Assembly: GCF_030867095.1 (NCBI RefSeq)
Contig: NC_081825.1
Coordinates: 263,324,954-263,388,953, forward strand
From: Alligator mississippiensis
Lineage: Eukaryota > Chordata > Crocodylia > Alligatoridae
Direction of reading: 5' to 3'
DNA: 64,000 nt
Shown: piece after piece, positions 34,680 to 46,529 of the stretch
How positions within the stretch are numbered: position 1 is the stretch's first letter
How the letters are laid out: every line of letters begins with the position of its first letter
The notes under the pieces: generated by a model
The model's database searches: none
What the model was told of the DNA's origin: nothing
Seen by the model: only the letters and a program-made list of their open reading frames with translations
Program-made: the position numbers and the translations under genes

Positions 34680-34825
34680 CTGAGTCTCCAAAACCAGTGA
34701 TGGGGGCATTTTACAGGTAGGAAAACTGAGGTACAGAACAGGAGTAATTTGCCCAAGGTCAAACAGAAACAGAAATTGCATCATAAGTCTCTGGCCTGTG
34801 CTCTGGTCACAAGACCAACCTTCTT
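34680..34825 (+). mobile_element. MIR SINE within the ALKBH1 3' UTR region
   Basis: The core ATTTTACAGGTAGGAAAACT-GAGGTACAGA and TTTGCCCAAGGTCAAACAG matches the MIR consensus closely. It lies antisense to ALKBH1, in its predicted 3' UTR. Confidence 0.85.
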
Positions 34826-34995
34826 TCTCTTTTAAACCTTCCTCCTTTTTCACCTCCATCTTCTAGCAATAAGGACTGCAACTACTTTGCCAGAGTTCCT
34901 CATTTCCTCTATAATTAGAGGGTGATGGGGACCATCTGCTCCATCTGGAGATTACCAGTCCAGTTTGGCCCAAAGGTCTGAGTTCTCTTCACATC

Positions 34996-35407
34996 TCAGC
35001 TGTCTGCATTTGGTTTGTGTCGCTTGGCTTTACTGTCTTCCTGATGGTAAGAGTCTTTAGAAACTGCTGTCTGCTCAGAATCCTCTGGAAAGCTCTGACC
35101 ATCAGGCAGCACCTGCCTGACGGTCATATTAATGCGGGAAGTCTGCAAGTACTTGGCACAGACCTGCCAGTCCTCTTCAGAGCTGTGCTCAATGACTGAG
35201 CCATCAGGAAAGTCTGAAGGGAGTGCCAGCTCCAGGCATGAGGGCAAAGCTGTCCCCTCAAGGTTGGGGAGGACTCGGGGAACGGCATGGTACAGTAGGC
35301 GGCTGAAGCCAGACATCACCATGATATCTCCACTGTGCATAAACATAGCTGTAGGGGCTTCCTCCCGCTTCAGGCCCCCCAACAAAAATATGGAAGATTG
35401 TCCAAAA
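34996..35407 (-). CDS. ALKBH1: ALKBH1 exon 6 (last coding exon)
   Basis: The acceptor is TTCCCTAG at 35408-35409. One base completes the codon split with exon 5, and the frame runs to TGA at 34998-34996. It encodes [20 protein letters not shown], then [20 protein letters not shown]. The His of LLYHAV (partial residue 226) matches human His287, the third iron ligand. NMTVRQVL supplies the 2-oxoglutarate-binding Arg region. The C-terminus is KRHKPNADS, close to the human tail. The preceding ~25 residues are less conserved, as is usual for this protein. Confidence 0.96.
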
Positions 35408-35880
35408 CTAGGGAACGAAGATGTGTGGAGAAAAAAACAGAGATAGAAGTCAATTAGTGCAATGATTATGTGGAAAACCAGGAGATTTTATCAACTACAT
35501 GCCTTTTAACAAATCTGAGAGAGCTGCAGTTACAAGTTTAGATTTAGCACATGAAGAGACTAACAGCACTGGCTTAAGCTAGGCAGTGTGGGCAGATGCC
35601 ATGCCAGATCGGCATATGCATTTCATCCTTGCCATTTAGCACCTTTGGCTACTCTGCTAGTCCAGAACCAAGCTCCCCACTCTGCTGAGGTATATCTCCA
35701 TCCTGAGCTGCAGCATCCACTGTTATTCAGGTCACTGAGCTTCCCTCAAGCATAGTCCGCTTATGAACCTTACTCCTCACCTACAGTGATCCTGCAAGTT
35801 TACAAAAAATGAATTCAACAGAAGATAAATGGATCTGCTCCCCTCCACAACGCACCAAGGTCTCCCCCCACCCAACTCAC

Positions 35881-36074
35881 CTGAATGATAAGAGAGGGTG
35901 GGAATGATCCAACTCGGATTCATCCACATGAATTCCCAGAGAAGAATCAAAGTGATAGTAATTCAGGATCCCTGCCTCAGCTTTGAAGCTCTGAAACCCG
36001 CATGCTGCAGCCACTTGCTTTGATAAGAAAGCAAGGTCTGAGGGGAAAGGAGTGTAGTGATCTGCTGAGTATTT
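35881..36074 (-). CDS. ALKBH1: ALKBH1 exon 5 (iron-binding HxD)
   Basis: The acceptor is TTCCAG before 36074 and the donor is CAG|GTGAGT at 35880. The exon encodes [20 protein letters not shown], then [20 protein letters not shown] and [18 protein letters not shown] contains the first two iron ligands (partial residues His170 and Asp172, human His231 and Asp233). NYY lies in the 2-oxoglutarate site of the double-stranded beta-helix. It is 194 nt, phase 0 to 2. Confidence 0.97.
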
Positions 36075-37289
36075 CTGGAAGGAGGAGGAAGAAGAGAGAA
36101 ATGTTTAAAAAAACCCAGAACCTAAGAGCCTAGACATTTAGTGAGAACTCAAGAGTATGGCTTGCAGTTTTGCAGAATGACATCTTAGTTGTCCCCACAG
36201 TGGTCACAGCATGAGCAACAGGAGGACAAAACTTCCCTCAGACCCTTGGGTAAATTCAGGCCTACTGACCCATTCAGTTCTAGGCCTATGCTGAGATTGC
36301 CCACACACTAGTAAGTATGCCAAGCAAAGGGGTATTTTGGGCCACAATTGAAGCCGATCTCAAGACCCTCTAGATTTCTCAAGGGCCATTGAGCATCTGT
36401 CAGAGAGGAGCTACTCGGTCATGACTTCAAGTTGCCAACCTAACAATGTAAGGCTCCATTTTCTATCACCAAAGCTCCAAGCTAACCAGCTTGTCTCCTC
36501 TTTGAAAAGTAAAACCAAACCAGAGTTGAAACCTTGTTACTTCCCATTTCTCCCTTTCTCAATGAGTATTTCTGACTGGGGAAACTGAGAAGCAGCAGCT
36601 GCATTTTTATTAAGGCTGCACAGTAACAGGTTTGCCCTGTACAGATAACGTTGCAGACTAATTTAGTTAAGTGTCTGCAATGTGCTGATAGACTGTGCTC
36701 TCTTTCTGCACTTTTCTCCCAGCCTCACAATCTGATTAGAAAGGCCATTTTTGTCTCAGAGATCTTCAGCTGCCTCAACCTGCCTGGTAGTTAGTGACAG
36801 TATGTTATTGCTTCAGGCTTGAAGTTTATGGTCAAAACCTCCTCCTGCCGTGTTCTCTCATTCACCCCTCATCAAAAGGCAACATTTTTCAGGAGTAGCC
36901 CATCTTCATGTACCTAATGCCAGGGAATACTCCTCACTCTTACAATTATAACTGATTCAAGTGCACATCCTTGCAATGAGGAAGAGACATTCTGTCACCT
37001 GAAAATAAAGGCTGAGGTCTGGAGGAGTAGCATGCACCACTGCACTACCTCCTAAAATCAAGAATGTAGCAGTCCACTTTTACCATTAAGCCTTCCATAT
37101 CTGGTTCAAACACCTCCTGAAGACAGACCCTTGTGGGACATGAGGATTTCACAGCCATATTATTCAAGAATGTCCTCTCCCACCCTTCTCCTAACATGTT
37201 TAACCCCTTTCTTGCCCCCTTCCCACTCCACCATCATAAGCAGGTAGGAAAAAAAAAGGAGAGGGGAAAGAGTAATTCCCTTTGAATAC

Positions 37290-37380
37290 CTTGTTATCCC
37301 AGTTGTAATGGTAACCAAGGGTCACCCAGCGTAGCTTTTCCAGTAAACTTTTGGGTTCTCCCTTACTGGAATTTTTCCTC
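37290..37380 (-). CDS. ALKBH1: ALKBH1 exon 4
   Basis: The acceptor is TTTTTAG before 37380. The donor AAG|GTATTC is weaker than the others but gives the correct phase-0 join WDNK-KYSAD. The exon encodes [20 protein letters not shown] and [10 protein letters not shown]; the [16 protein letters not shown] block is strongly conserved in ALKBH1. A minus-strand open frame continues past the donor into the intron and is not used. Confidence 0.95.
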
Positions 37381-39872
37381 CTAAAAAGGTTGAAATTAAA
37401 AAAAGACGACACATCAATTTCCAGCAGATTTTCTAACACTAGTGCATGTAGGAAGTCACTGTACATACAGCAGCCTATGGAACTTCTCTGATCTGCAGAG
37501 CCTGAAGCTTCTCCTCACCATGGCTGCTCTGAAAGTTCAGTTGATACCATTTGCACAAAGCTTTCTGGGGCTGATGCAAACTCCCTTCTCTGCACTGTCA
37601 ATATAAAACCTCCAGAGCAGGGAAAAGCAAAAAATATCAGTGGACTGGAGGAGTACATTTAGAAGAAAGGGAGACAACTGAATAGGTACCACATTGGTAA
37701 GTTATTGCTAAATGTGAGGAGGCTTAAGTCTCTGAACAGCTGATGGGTGTAAACACAGGAGGACTATTTATTTAAGGTAACATATAGGGTAGATCTAGAA
37801 GACAAGGAGAAATCCTGTGACAATAAGATGAGCTAGGTTGCATCTCAAGGGATGCGTTAGTAATTACTGCTTGGTGCATGTACAATGAGTTTGACAGACT
37901 GACTAGAAAATAACCTGTAGGAAACAATGCTGGTCTATGGACCATCTGTTGGGTGAGTTAACAAGTCTGCTTCATTTTGTAATCTTTCAGATTCCAGACT
38001 ACTGCTGCCATGCTATGCAGGACAAGCAACATAACCTGACATATTTTTATGCGAGACAATATCAGAATGGAAATGTCACAGCATTTTTTCAACAGCTGTT
38101 CTGAAGCAAAAACCCTAAATAGAGAGGCAATGGCCTGAGTCAGCTCAGCAGTTGAGAAAAGATGGAAGGCCTCAGACCAGTCACCTAAAATGTTCTACTG
38201 CTATAGGGATAGGACGATATTTGTCAGGATTCAGCAAAGTGTACTGCTATAGGAGGTCACACAACACCACACTGGTGGTAAATACAGAAGCAATCGCACA
38301 AAAAAAAGAGACAGCTTCCAATTCACTTAGTGCAACCCTGCAGCTCCCCTTTCAAGCAAGAACATGAAAAAAAAGGGGGGGGTATATGCAGAATATTGTA
38401 ATAAACAGTAGTGCCAGGTGGTTGCCTCATTTATAAGGCTATTAGCCTAATCGGACATATTGTTTCTTAGGAAGCAGGAGCTTCATGTCCTCTTGTCACA
38501 GCTGAATTTCACCCAAACTTCTGCACTCAGCCATTCCTTTTCTGTCTGAATAGAGACCTTGCTTTTTCTGCCCTCTAAAGTACAATGGTCTGCAAACAAC
38601 AACACACCCCTTTGCCTGCACATGGGGTAGGAGCTCAAGGGCCTTTTCCCTCATGTCTTAGGAACTTTCATGGTGCCAAGATCAGTGAGAAAGTCACCAC
38701 TCTAGTTTCCTTCTTTGAGATAAGGATAAGTAACTACACTTATCATAATGCAGCAACACACTAACTGCCATATGTGTGTTGAACTAAGCAACTGCGGTGT
38801 TTGAAGACAGGTGACATGGCATCAAAAGCAGAGGAGCTCAAGTCTGTCTCCAAACACAAGTCAAGAAAAACTTAACATTTGCGTTTAGGAAAGTTTAATG
38901 AGGACCTGTATTTTCAAATCACCCTTCATGATTTCATTACAGTGCCAGAGGCGTTCAGATGATGCCAGTGTCTCCACCATTGCATACTTATTTTTCCAGG
39001 CCTTCATATTTCATACATAGCTGCCGTGGAAGAAAGGATGATGCTTCACACACTGGGAAACTATAAATTCCTAAGAATGGACTAACATGGAGTGTTAGAG
39101 GTCAAGACTGTAAGGTTCTTAGCTAGATGGGGGTGGAGGAAGGTGTCAATACTGAAAAAAGGGTCCTGCTGATTAGAACTGAAGGGAGCTAGCTGAACTG
39201 TAGTGGGCACCAACAGGTCAAGAACAGCTTGGAGAACTTCAGACCAGGACTAAGATGCATCCACTTTGTGATGGGGAGGGTTCTAGTACTAGATAAGAGC
39301 AGGTCATGGGTCAGGCCTGAAATCCATTGGCAAAGATATGGAAGGAAGCTTGAATAAAGCCTGCCTGCAATAAGCCTAGCTCTAATTAGCTCTTAATTCT
39401 TCTCTTTCAAAAGTGCCATATTAACTTATTTCAAAAGCCCCACAGCAGCAGTGCTAAAAGGCATTTAATGGCTCCTCTGGAAAGTGAGTTTCTAGAGATC
39501 TTTTTGGTTTTTTTGGAAGCTGTATGCTCCAAAGCCTACCTCTTCCTGCTAGCATCACCTTCCTCCTCATTTCCCTAACAGTAAGGACCAGAATAAACCC
39601 CATTTCTCCCTTGACAAAACTACTGGATACACTAAAACGTCTGGAGTGCATGGTAGTTTCCATTACTCAGACCACCTAGGTTCCCTTCTGTCAAGGAGGA
39701 CAGCATGGAAGCCCCTAGATCCCACCCCAAGCATGGAGCTCCTGCCTGGATGGGATGAAACTGTACCATCATACAACCAGATTTAGCCATCTAGTTAATT
39801 GTTTTAAAAGCCATCTTAAAACTGTGTGCAGGCTTGAGGTGGACGCTTCCTTAGTTCAGCAACTCTTTCAGC

Positions 39873-40268
39873 CATAGGCACCGACTCTATGGGTGTTCCA
39901 GGGCTCAAGCACCCACCAAAAAAAATTAGTGTGTGCTCAGCAGGAGGCAGATGTTAAAATAAATAAAAAATATGTTTTACCAGAAGCAGCGTGCAACTTC
40001 AACCTGGCTCTGCAGCATCTGTAATGATTGGGTGCTTCAGCAGGGATTTTTGGTGCTTTTAGCTAAAGCTGATTCAATCAGCTATTACATAAAAACACCA
40101 AAAAAGCCCCACTAAAGCACCCAGTCTTTACAGATGATGCAGTGCCAGGCAGAAGTAACATGTGGGGCTTGGCACAAGAATGTGCTGAGTTAAAAGTGAA
40201 GTTCTGGGCTTTTTAGTTATTTATTATGTCTGCAAGCACCCACTGGCAAAAAAAAGTTGGCACCTATT
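39873..40268. mobile_element. 396-bp hAT-like foldback element in ALKBH1 intron
   Basis: The ends are CATAGGCACCGACTC and, inverted, AATAGGTGCCAACTT. Flanks CTTTCAGC (39865-39872) and CTCTCAGC (40269-40276) match at seven of eight bases. The centre (about 40009-40145) is a large imperfect palindrome: CATCTGTAATGATTGGGTGC on the left arm mirrors the right arm CACCCAGTCTTTACAGATG, around a perfect GCTGATTCAATCAGC core. No coding capacity is present. Confidence 0.75.
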
Positions 40269-42407
40269 CTCTCAGCAGCCCCCAAAAGCTTTTGCCTCAA
40301 GATGACAGATAAGCTGGCTGGGTTGCTCCCTATCCCCCAGTGAAAGCGCCCCTGCAGCAGTTGCTTACTGTCTCAGACAAGTGCTTAATAAAACTGCCAA
40401 TGTTTTGCCCAACCATTATGCTCCATGCAGCACTGCTTTCAACTGAACTGGAACCAGCTGCAAATTAACCTCTGTCCTGATCACTCTGTGCACATGTAGA
40501 GGATGCTGCTGGGAAAGGCATCAAGCATGAGCAGAAGTCCAGGGGGTGTTGTGGACCAGCTTTTCAAGGGCAATTTTCAAACTGGACTGAACATGGAAAT
40601 GTAAACCTAACACTTTAAAAACAAAGGGTTGTATGCTTCTGTATCCAATTCTGATTCTGGAAAACGGAGCGGAGAGCTCAACCAACCTGAATTCTCCCCC
40701 AGGTACAAGACCTCATCAGCCATAATCCTCCCTATGCAACACCACAGCCTGTGGCTGTGGAGATTTTGGGGATACAAACTCAGCATGTGTCATTTTACTG
40801 AAGAGGAGGATGTGGGTTGCAAAGGGAGGATGCCACAATAAGCAGTGAGATGTGAAATCAACAAGGCTAATGACATAAATTCTGTGAAGACTGAAGGATT
40901 GTAAACAAGCTACACATACATTTTATTTTTATATGTGACTTCAGTGCTGGAAGAGAGATGGCAATTTGACAGCCTGGAGAAATCCCCAATGTACCCTCAG
41001 ATCAGGTACAGCATAGGCAGTAGCAAGACATGCCTCCCTTATAAAGTGTGCCTGAGATTGATCACCTCTTGGGCTGAGGAAGGATGTGCATTAAATTATA
41101 TATTTAATATTTGGCTTCTTCACCAAGACTGGATGGAAAATTAATGCCAGCAGCAGTGATCAAACACCAGTCAGCAAAAGATGTGCGCAGGCAGAGGTTT
41201 TTCTGGAAAATTAATCCCTATAACTTATCAGAATGCAGGGTGGCTTCCTCCTCCTCCTCCCCTCTGTGGTGGAGAGAAAATAATATTTTACAGCAGGTTT
41301 GAAGGAACTTGTGGGGAAAATATTTTGCTTTTATAATGGGACTGTGGTGCCCCATCCACTCCTTCAGTATGCTAGACATTTCTCCTCCCTTGATAAAAAA
41401 TAAACCACACCAAAACAGCTGTTTTTCCTAGACAGGACAGGGAATGGCCATATCCATGGCAAGGGAGGAAGGAAAATAAATGGTTTTGGAAAGTATCCTT
41501 GGAAAATGAAACACAAGACTGACAAGGAAGGACAGAAAGACTGATTCTTTAGCAACTTTATTCAGGGGTTCGGGGTACAAAAAGTTGGCCCCTCTGGGGT
41601 CCAGGTCCAATATACAAAGCAAAGACAAACAAATTACCTTCAAACCAAGAGCACCCTGTCATTACATTCATAACATCACACTGTGACAGGCACCTTTGCT
41701 GTATTACACATTGTGCTAACATGCCGTTATGTGGTTGGGACACCGGCCACATGGTTGTATAGACCAAAGCCCTCTATAAACAAACGATTCCTACCCTGCT
41801 TTATTAAATCATACACGTGACAACACCTTCACCTTCCCACACAAATAAAAAAGCAACCTGGTGAGGGCCCAGGGTAGGAAGGAAGGAAGGAGCAACCTTT
41901 TATTTATAAAGCATCAGTTCTGATGTAGGGAGAGTAAGGGGAACTGACTGGCTCAGAGTGCTGAAGAAAAAAGTCCTTTTACCTCTAGAATATAGGTTCC
42001 AATCTAAGGTCTAGAAAAATTGTGCAGTCCTTAATGTTTGGATTCAGCGAGACACAGCTTCCTGATCTGTAGGATGTCAGTTCTGAGAAGCAATTGATAC
42101 TCTACACTTATCAGTTGGCTGATGGGTCAAAGCAGTTTGCAACTAAAGAATCCTATTCCCTGAGTGGGAAGTGGGAGGTTTAGCAAAAGTGAACAAACAG
42201 AACGAAGACCTAAATTGAATTTCAGATATGTCCAATTCAGTTCACCTCCCTTCCCCACTTGCATACCTCTTCTTGTGGGCAATCTTTGGCCAGTTCTCTT
42301 CCCCACTAATCTGTATCATATTAGCCAAACCAATCACTAAATCAAGTCTTGTTTAGATTTTTATTTTTTTTAAACTGTTTGAGGTTATTCTGAAGGATAG
42401 GACTCAC

Positions 42408-42570
42408 CTCAACTGCTCCTTGCTCTGCCCCCACAGATCAGTGGTCTCCTCAGCAGTCATGTGCTTGTCCAAGTTGCACACATTGGGCTTTTGTGGGTAC
42501 AGCTTCAGACACTGTTTCACCCAGTGACGCTGGCAGCCTGGAAGGAAGGGGTTTGGGATGAAGATGAACC
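42408..42570 (-). CDS. ALKBH1: ALKBH1 exon 3
   Basis: The acceptor is TGTTTTAG before 42570 and the donor is GAG|GTGAGT at 42407. The exon encodes FIFIPNPFLPGCQRHWVKQC, LKLYPQKPNVCNLDKHMTAE and ETTDLWGQSKEQL. It aligns with human ALKBH1 without gaps. It is 163 nt, phase 1 to 2. The next intron (37381-42407) contains a hAT-like element. Confidence 0.97.
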
Positions 42571-44165
42571 CTAAAACATGGAAATAAGAGAGAAAAGCAT
42601 GGTCAAGCATCTTTTCCTTTTTTTCTAAACCATTCGGAGTGAAGAGTGGTGCAAGAAAAGGGGGAAATGGGACTCTGCCTCATGTGCTCTTTCGCTGACC
42701 CTACATATCAACAGATGCAATCCATTCCTGAACTGAATCCATTTAATAACCTGTGGTTGAGTCAGAAATAAGGGGCTGAAAAACCCAAAGGCTTCTATGA
42801 GACAGGGTTTCAAGAAAGATGGACAGGAATTAGGCCAGCCTGAATAAAAAGAACTGACAGGAAGAGGTCTATTTCCCAGTTTAACCCCAATTACAGTTGA
42901 CAGGAGAGACGTGAATTTAGGAAGGAAGGAAGATAGTATTCACGGTCGCCTTACTGAATATGATTTTATTTTTGGAATGTTTCCTTATAATTCATCAATG
43001 AGCCCAGAATACTTAGACTGAGCCTGACTTTGACAGTCTCTCTAGGCTTCAAACTAATCTCATTGCGATGTCTGAACTCTGTGCTCTTTTTGATACCTCA
43101 GTGACCTGAATTGCACAGAATATTCCATAGACCCAGAGAGTCTGCAGCGTGAAATCTCTCTTTCCTTTGTTTTCTACCAATTTCCAAAGCAATCCAATTA
43201 AATCCAGCTTAATGTTTTATACCTGCTAATGCACAAAAGAGGAACATTAAAAATATGTCCAATCTCCCTGTTGCTGCAGTCCTAGTTGCTATCTATGTCT
43301 TTGTGATCGACTTTAATTAACAAACCAAACAAAACTTTGGCCAGGGTACATCCAAATGTCCCACTTAAGGTTCCAGCAGTAGTCTGCAGAAAAGGAAAAT
43401 AATAGTAAAAATGTACTGATTTTCTTAGTCCAGAACTCAGCAGACAGTAGTCCATATGACAATAGTCAGCACTACAATTTGTACTAACTGGTATTCCAGG
43501 AGAAGAGCCAAGGTCTGAAGTGACCTGAGACCTATTTATAAAAAGGGTTGTCTCCAGGCCAGGGAGGAAGCACAATGGTGATGCATGACATGCAGGGGAA
43601 GCTTGCCATTGCTCTGTTGCACCTGTGCTCTGGCTCTAGAACAGCTATCCAGCACTGTTAATTTGGCAAATTTCACCAACCCAAAATTAACCTACAAGAA
43701 ATTGTATGTGTGAAGTCATGTAGGGGAAAACAGGCAAGAGAAGTTCCAGAATTAGCTCTGTCAGGTCTTTGTGAGCTGTGAAGATGCCCAAGGTTAAACA
43801 GAGATGAAAGCAAAAGTAGGCAAAGGCTAGGCACAAAGTGTCTGTAGGATGCAAGCTTACCTTACAGCTTTGTGAAAGGGGTAATAAAAGCACAAGAAAG
43901 ACCTCCCGCCAGCACCTCTCACAAGCTGTGCAATAGTAAATTAATTAGCTTAGAAAAAGAACCCTCAGGGTATTAATATGCTATTGTTCACTTCACTCAC
44001 TCCCTTGCCCCCTCAGACCAGAAGGCACCTTCAGATAGCTTTGGTTACAATATGTTCCCTTGCCACAAGTATTAAAATTATTTTCTGTTGGTCTCTATAT
44101 GTAACAGAACAACAACACTTTTTTCTTCTGTGCATTTCTATCTGGGGTTCTTGAAGCACTTTACA

Positions 44166-44706
44166 ACATACTGCATTTACTCAAATAGAATAAAAGTTTT
44201 TTTTCCTTCATTTAAGATAAGGAAAAAGAAACCAGGTCTGAGATTCAAGTATCAGCCATGGCAGACCATGTGGTCTGGGCAGGAAAGATCATGTGACATG
44301 GTTTGGGGAGGGCAGAGACCACACAGTGGCAGAAGGCATGCTGCAGCTGTAGCTCTGACCCAGGGCAGCAGCTGGGTCTAGGACTAGGACTGGAGCTGCT
44401 GCCACTGCTGCTTGGCCAGGCTGAAGCTACCATGTGGTCTGTGCTCCAGAGTCAGAGCCAGAGAGCCACCACATAGGATAAGTGGCAGGTGGGACAGATG
44501 CCAGGGAGGGAGGCAACAGGGCATGCAGGCCCCAAAGGGGAGGGGAAGGCAAATTAGTCACAGGGAAGATGAATTTAAGATGATCCCCCCCAATAATTCT
44601 AGTCTATGAACGGAAAATATTAACAAGTTTATAATTTTCTGTGTAGAGAATCAAATTGGGGGGGTCTTCTTACATTCAAAGTTCTCCTGGATTCAGGTAA
44701 ATATAG
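44166..44706. mobile_element. Possible TIR element in ALKBH1 intron
   Basis: The left end GCATTTACTCAAATAGAA and the right end, inverted TATTTACCTGAATCCAGGAG, resemble each other. A GC-rich interior sits between AT-rich ends. The target duplication could not be confirmed. Confidence 0.35.
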
Positions 44707-44734
44707 CGCATGAATTAGTGCTAAGCTAGGATTA

Positions 44735-44850
44735 TCTCCATTTTATTGATATTGGAGTTGAGGCACAGAGGAAAGAATTGGGACTCACATGTGGAATTAG
44801 TGGAAAAGCAATGACCAGAACCAGGTGTTGTGATTACCCATCTGATGCTA
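44735..44850 (+). mobile_element. MIR SINE fragment
   Basis: ATTATCTCCATTTTATTGAT, GGAGTTGAGGCACAGAGGAA and GACCAGAACCAGGTG follow the MIR consensus order. Diverged. Confidence 0.6.
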
Positions 44851-45009
44851 CAGAATATATTTAATTCTCAGTAAATCTTTGTTGCCTGCTAGTTGAAATG
44901 GTATTCAAGGATCAAAAAACAGATCTGCTTGAGAATATGAATGGGGGAGGGAGTGAGGGCTTACTGGTAAAAAAAGGCTGATCACCTGTGCTACTTGGTT
45001 TCAGGCATA

Positions 45010-46525
45010 GATTTCATAGATTTCTAGGGTCGGAAGGGACCTATTAGATCATCGAGTCTGATCCCCTGCTCTGGGCAGGAAAGAGCACTGGGGTCAAGTA
45101 ACCCCAGTCAGGTGCTTGTCTAATCCTCTTTTAAAATGACTCCCTTGGAAGCCCATTCCATATTTTGGCAACCCTCACCATAAATTTTTTTTTCCTGATG
45201 TCCAATCTAAATTTGCTCTCCTTCAGTTTATGGACATTGTTTCTAGTAACCCCAAGGGTTGCCCTGGTAAACAAAGCATCCTCTATTCCCTGCTGACCCC
45301 CCTGATGAACTTGTAGACGGCCACAATATCACCTCTCAGCCTGCTCTTGCAGAGGCTGAAGAGATTCAGGTCCCTCAGTCTGTCTTCAAAGGATCTTACC
45401 TGCAGGCCCCCAACCATATAAGCAGCCCTCCTCTGAACGCTTTTCAGGTTATGCACATTCCTCTTGAAATGTGGCGCCCAAAACTGGATGCAGTACTCCA
45501 GCTTCGGCCTCACCAATGCCGCATAGAGGGGAAGTATCACCTCCCTAGACCTGTTCATGATGCACCTATACTTATGCATGAAAGAGTGTGGTTAGCTTTA
45601 TTACCTCGTCACATTGGCAATTTATGTTCATTTTTGGGTCGACTATGACCCCAAGATCCCTTTCCGCTGCTGTCCTACTTAGAATGGTACTTCCCAGTCT
45701 ATTTTTAGGTGATTCTTTCTCCCTAGGTGCAACACTTTGCACTTATCTTTGTTAAATTGCATTCTATTCTGATCTGCTCACTTCCCCAGTCTGTCCAAAT
45801 CTACCTGAATTCGCTCCCTAACCTCTAGTGCGTTTACTATACACCATAGTTTCGTGTTGTCTGCGAATCTGGACAGAGTGCTTTCTACACCCTCATCCAA
45901 ATCACTGATGAAAATATTGAACAGCACTGGTCCAAGGACAGAGCCTTGGGGGACACCACTGCCCACGTCCCTCCAGGTAGAAACCGACCCATCCACCACC
46001 ACTCTGTGTGTCCCATTAGCCAGTTTTACACACACCTGACTGAAAAATATCCATGACACAGCTACTTAGTTTATTTATAAGAACTGGGTGTGACACTGTC
46101 GAAAGCCTTTTTAAAATTCAAGTAAATAACATCTACCTCTACTCCTGCATCTAAGCACTTTGAGACCTGGTCATAAAGAGAAACCAGGTTAGTCAGGCAG
46201 GATCTGCCTGCTATAAACCCATGCTGGTTGCCCCTTAGCATTGTGTTACCTGCTGGCCCCCCACAAATGTGATCTTTAATGATTTTTTCTAAGGTCTTGC
46301 CAAGAATAGAGGTGAGGCTAACTGGCCTATAATTACCTGAGTCCTCCCTCCTCCCCTTCTTGAAAACAAGGACCACACTGGCCCTTTTCCAGTCCTCTGG
46401 GACCCGTCCTGAGCACCATGAACGCTCAAACATTTGCACTAGTGGTTTCACTGTGACACCGGCCAATTCCTTTAGTAACCTTGGGTGAAGACCATCAGGG
46501 CCTGCTGACTTAAATATATCCAATG
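45010..46525 (-). mobile_element. CR1 LINE, RT and 3' end
   Basis: The 3' terminus (TTTCATAGATTTCTAGGGTCG on plus) lies at 45010. Minus-strand frames at 46071-46523 ([33 protein letters not shown]), 45778-46059 ([20 protein letters not shown] where the catalytic FADD would be) and 45283-45579 (C-terminus) are separated by frameshifts. The 5' truncation point at 46525 abuts the plus-strand CR1 that follows, giving a head-to-head pair. It is inactive. Confidence 0.92.
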
Positions 46526-46529
46526 CAAG

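Noticed and set aside
37200..37466. 88-residue minus-strand frame spanning ALKBH1 exon 4
   Set aside because: Only 37290-37380 matches ALKBH1; the rest is intron read-through on both sides of splice sites.
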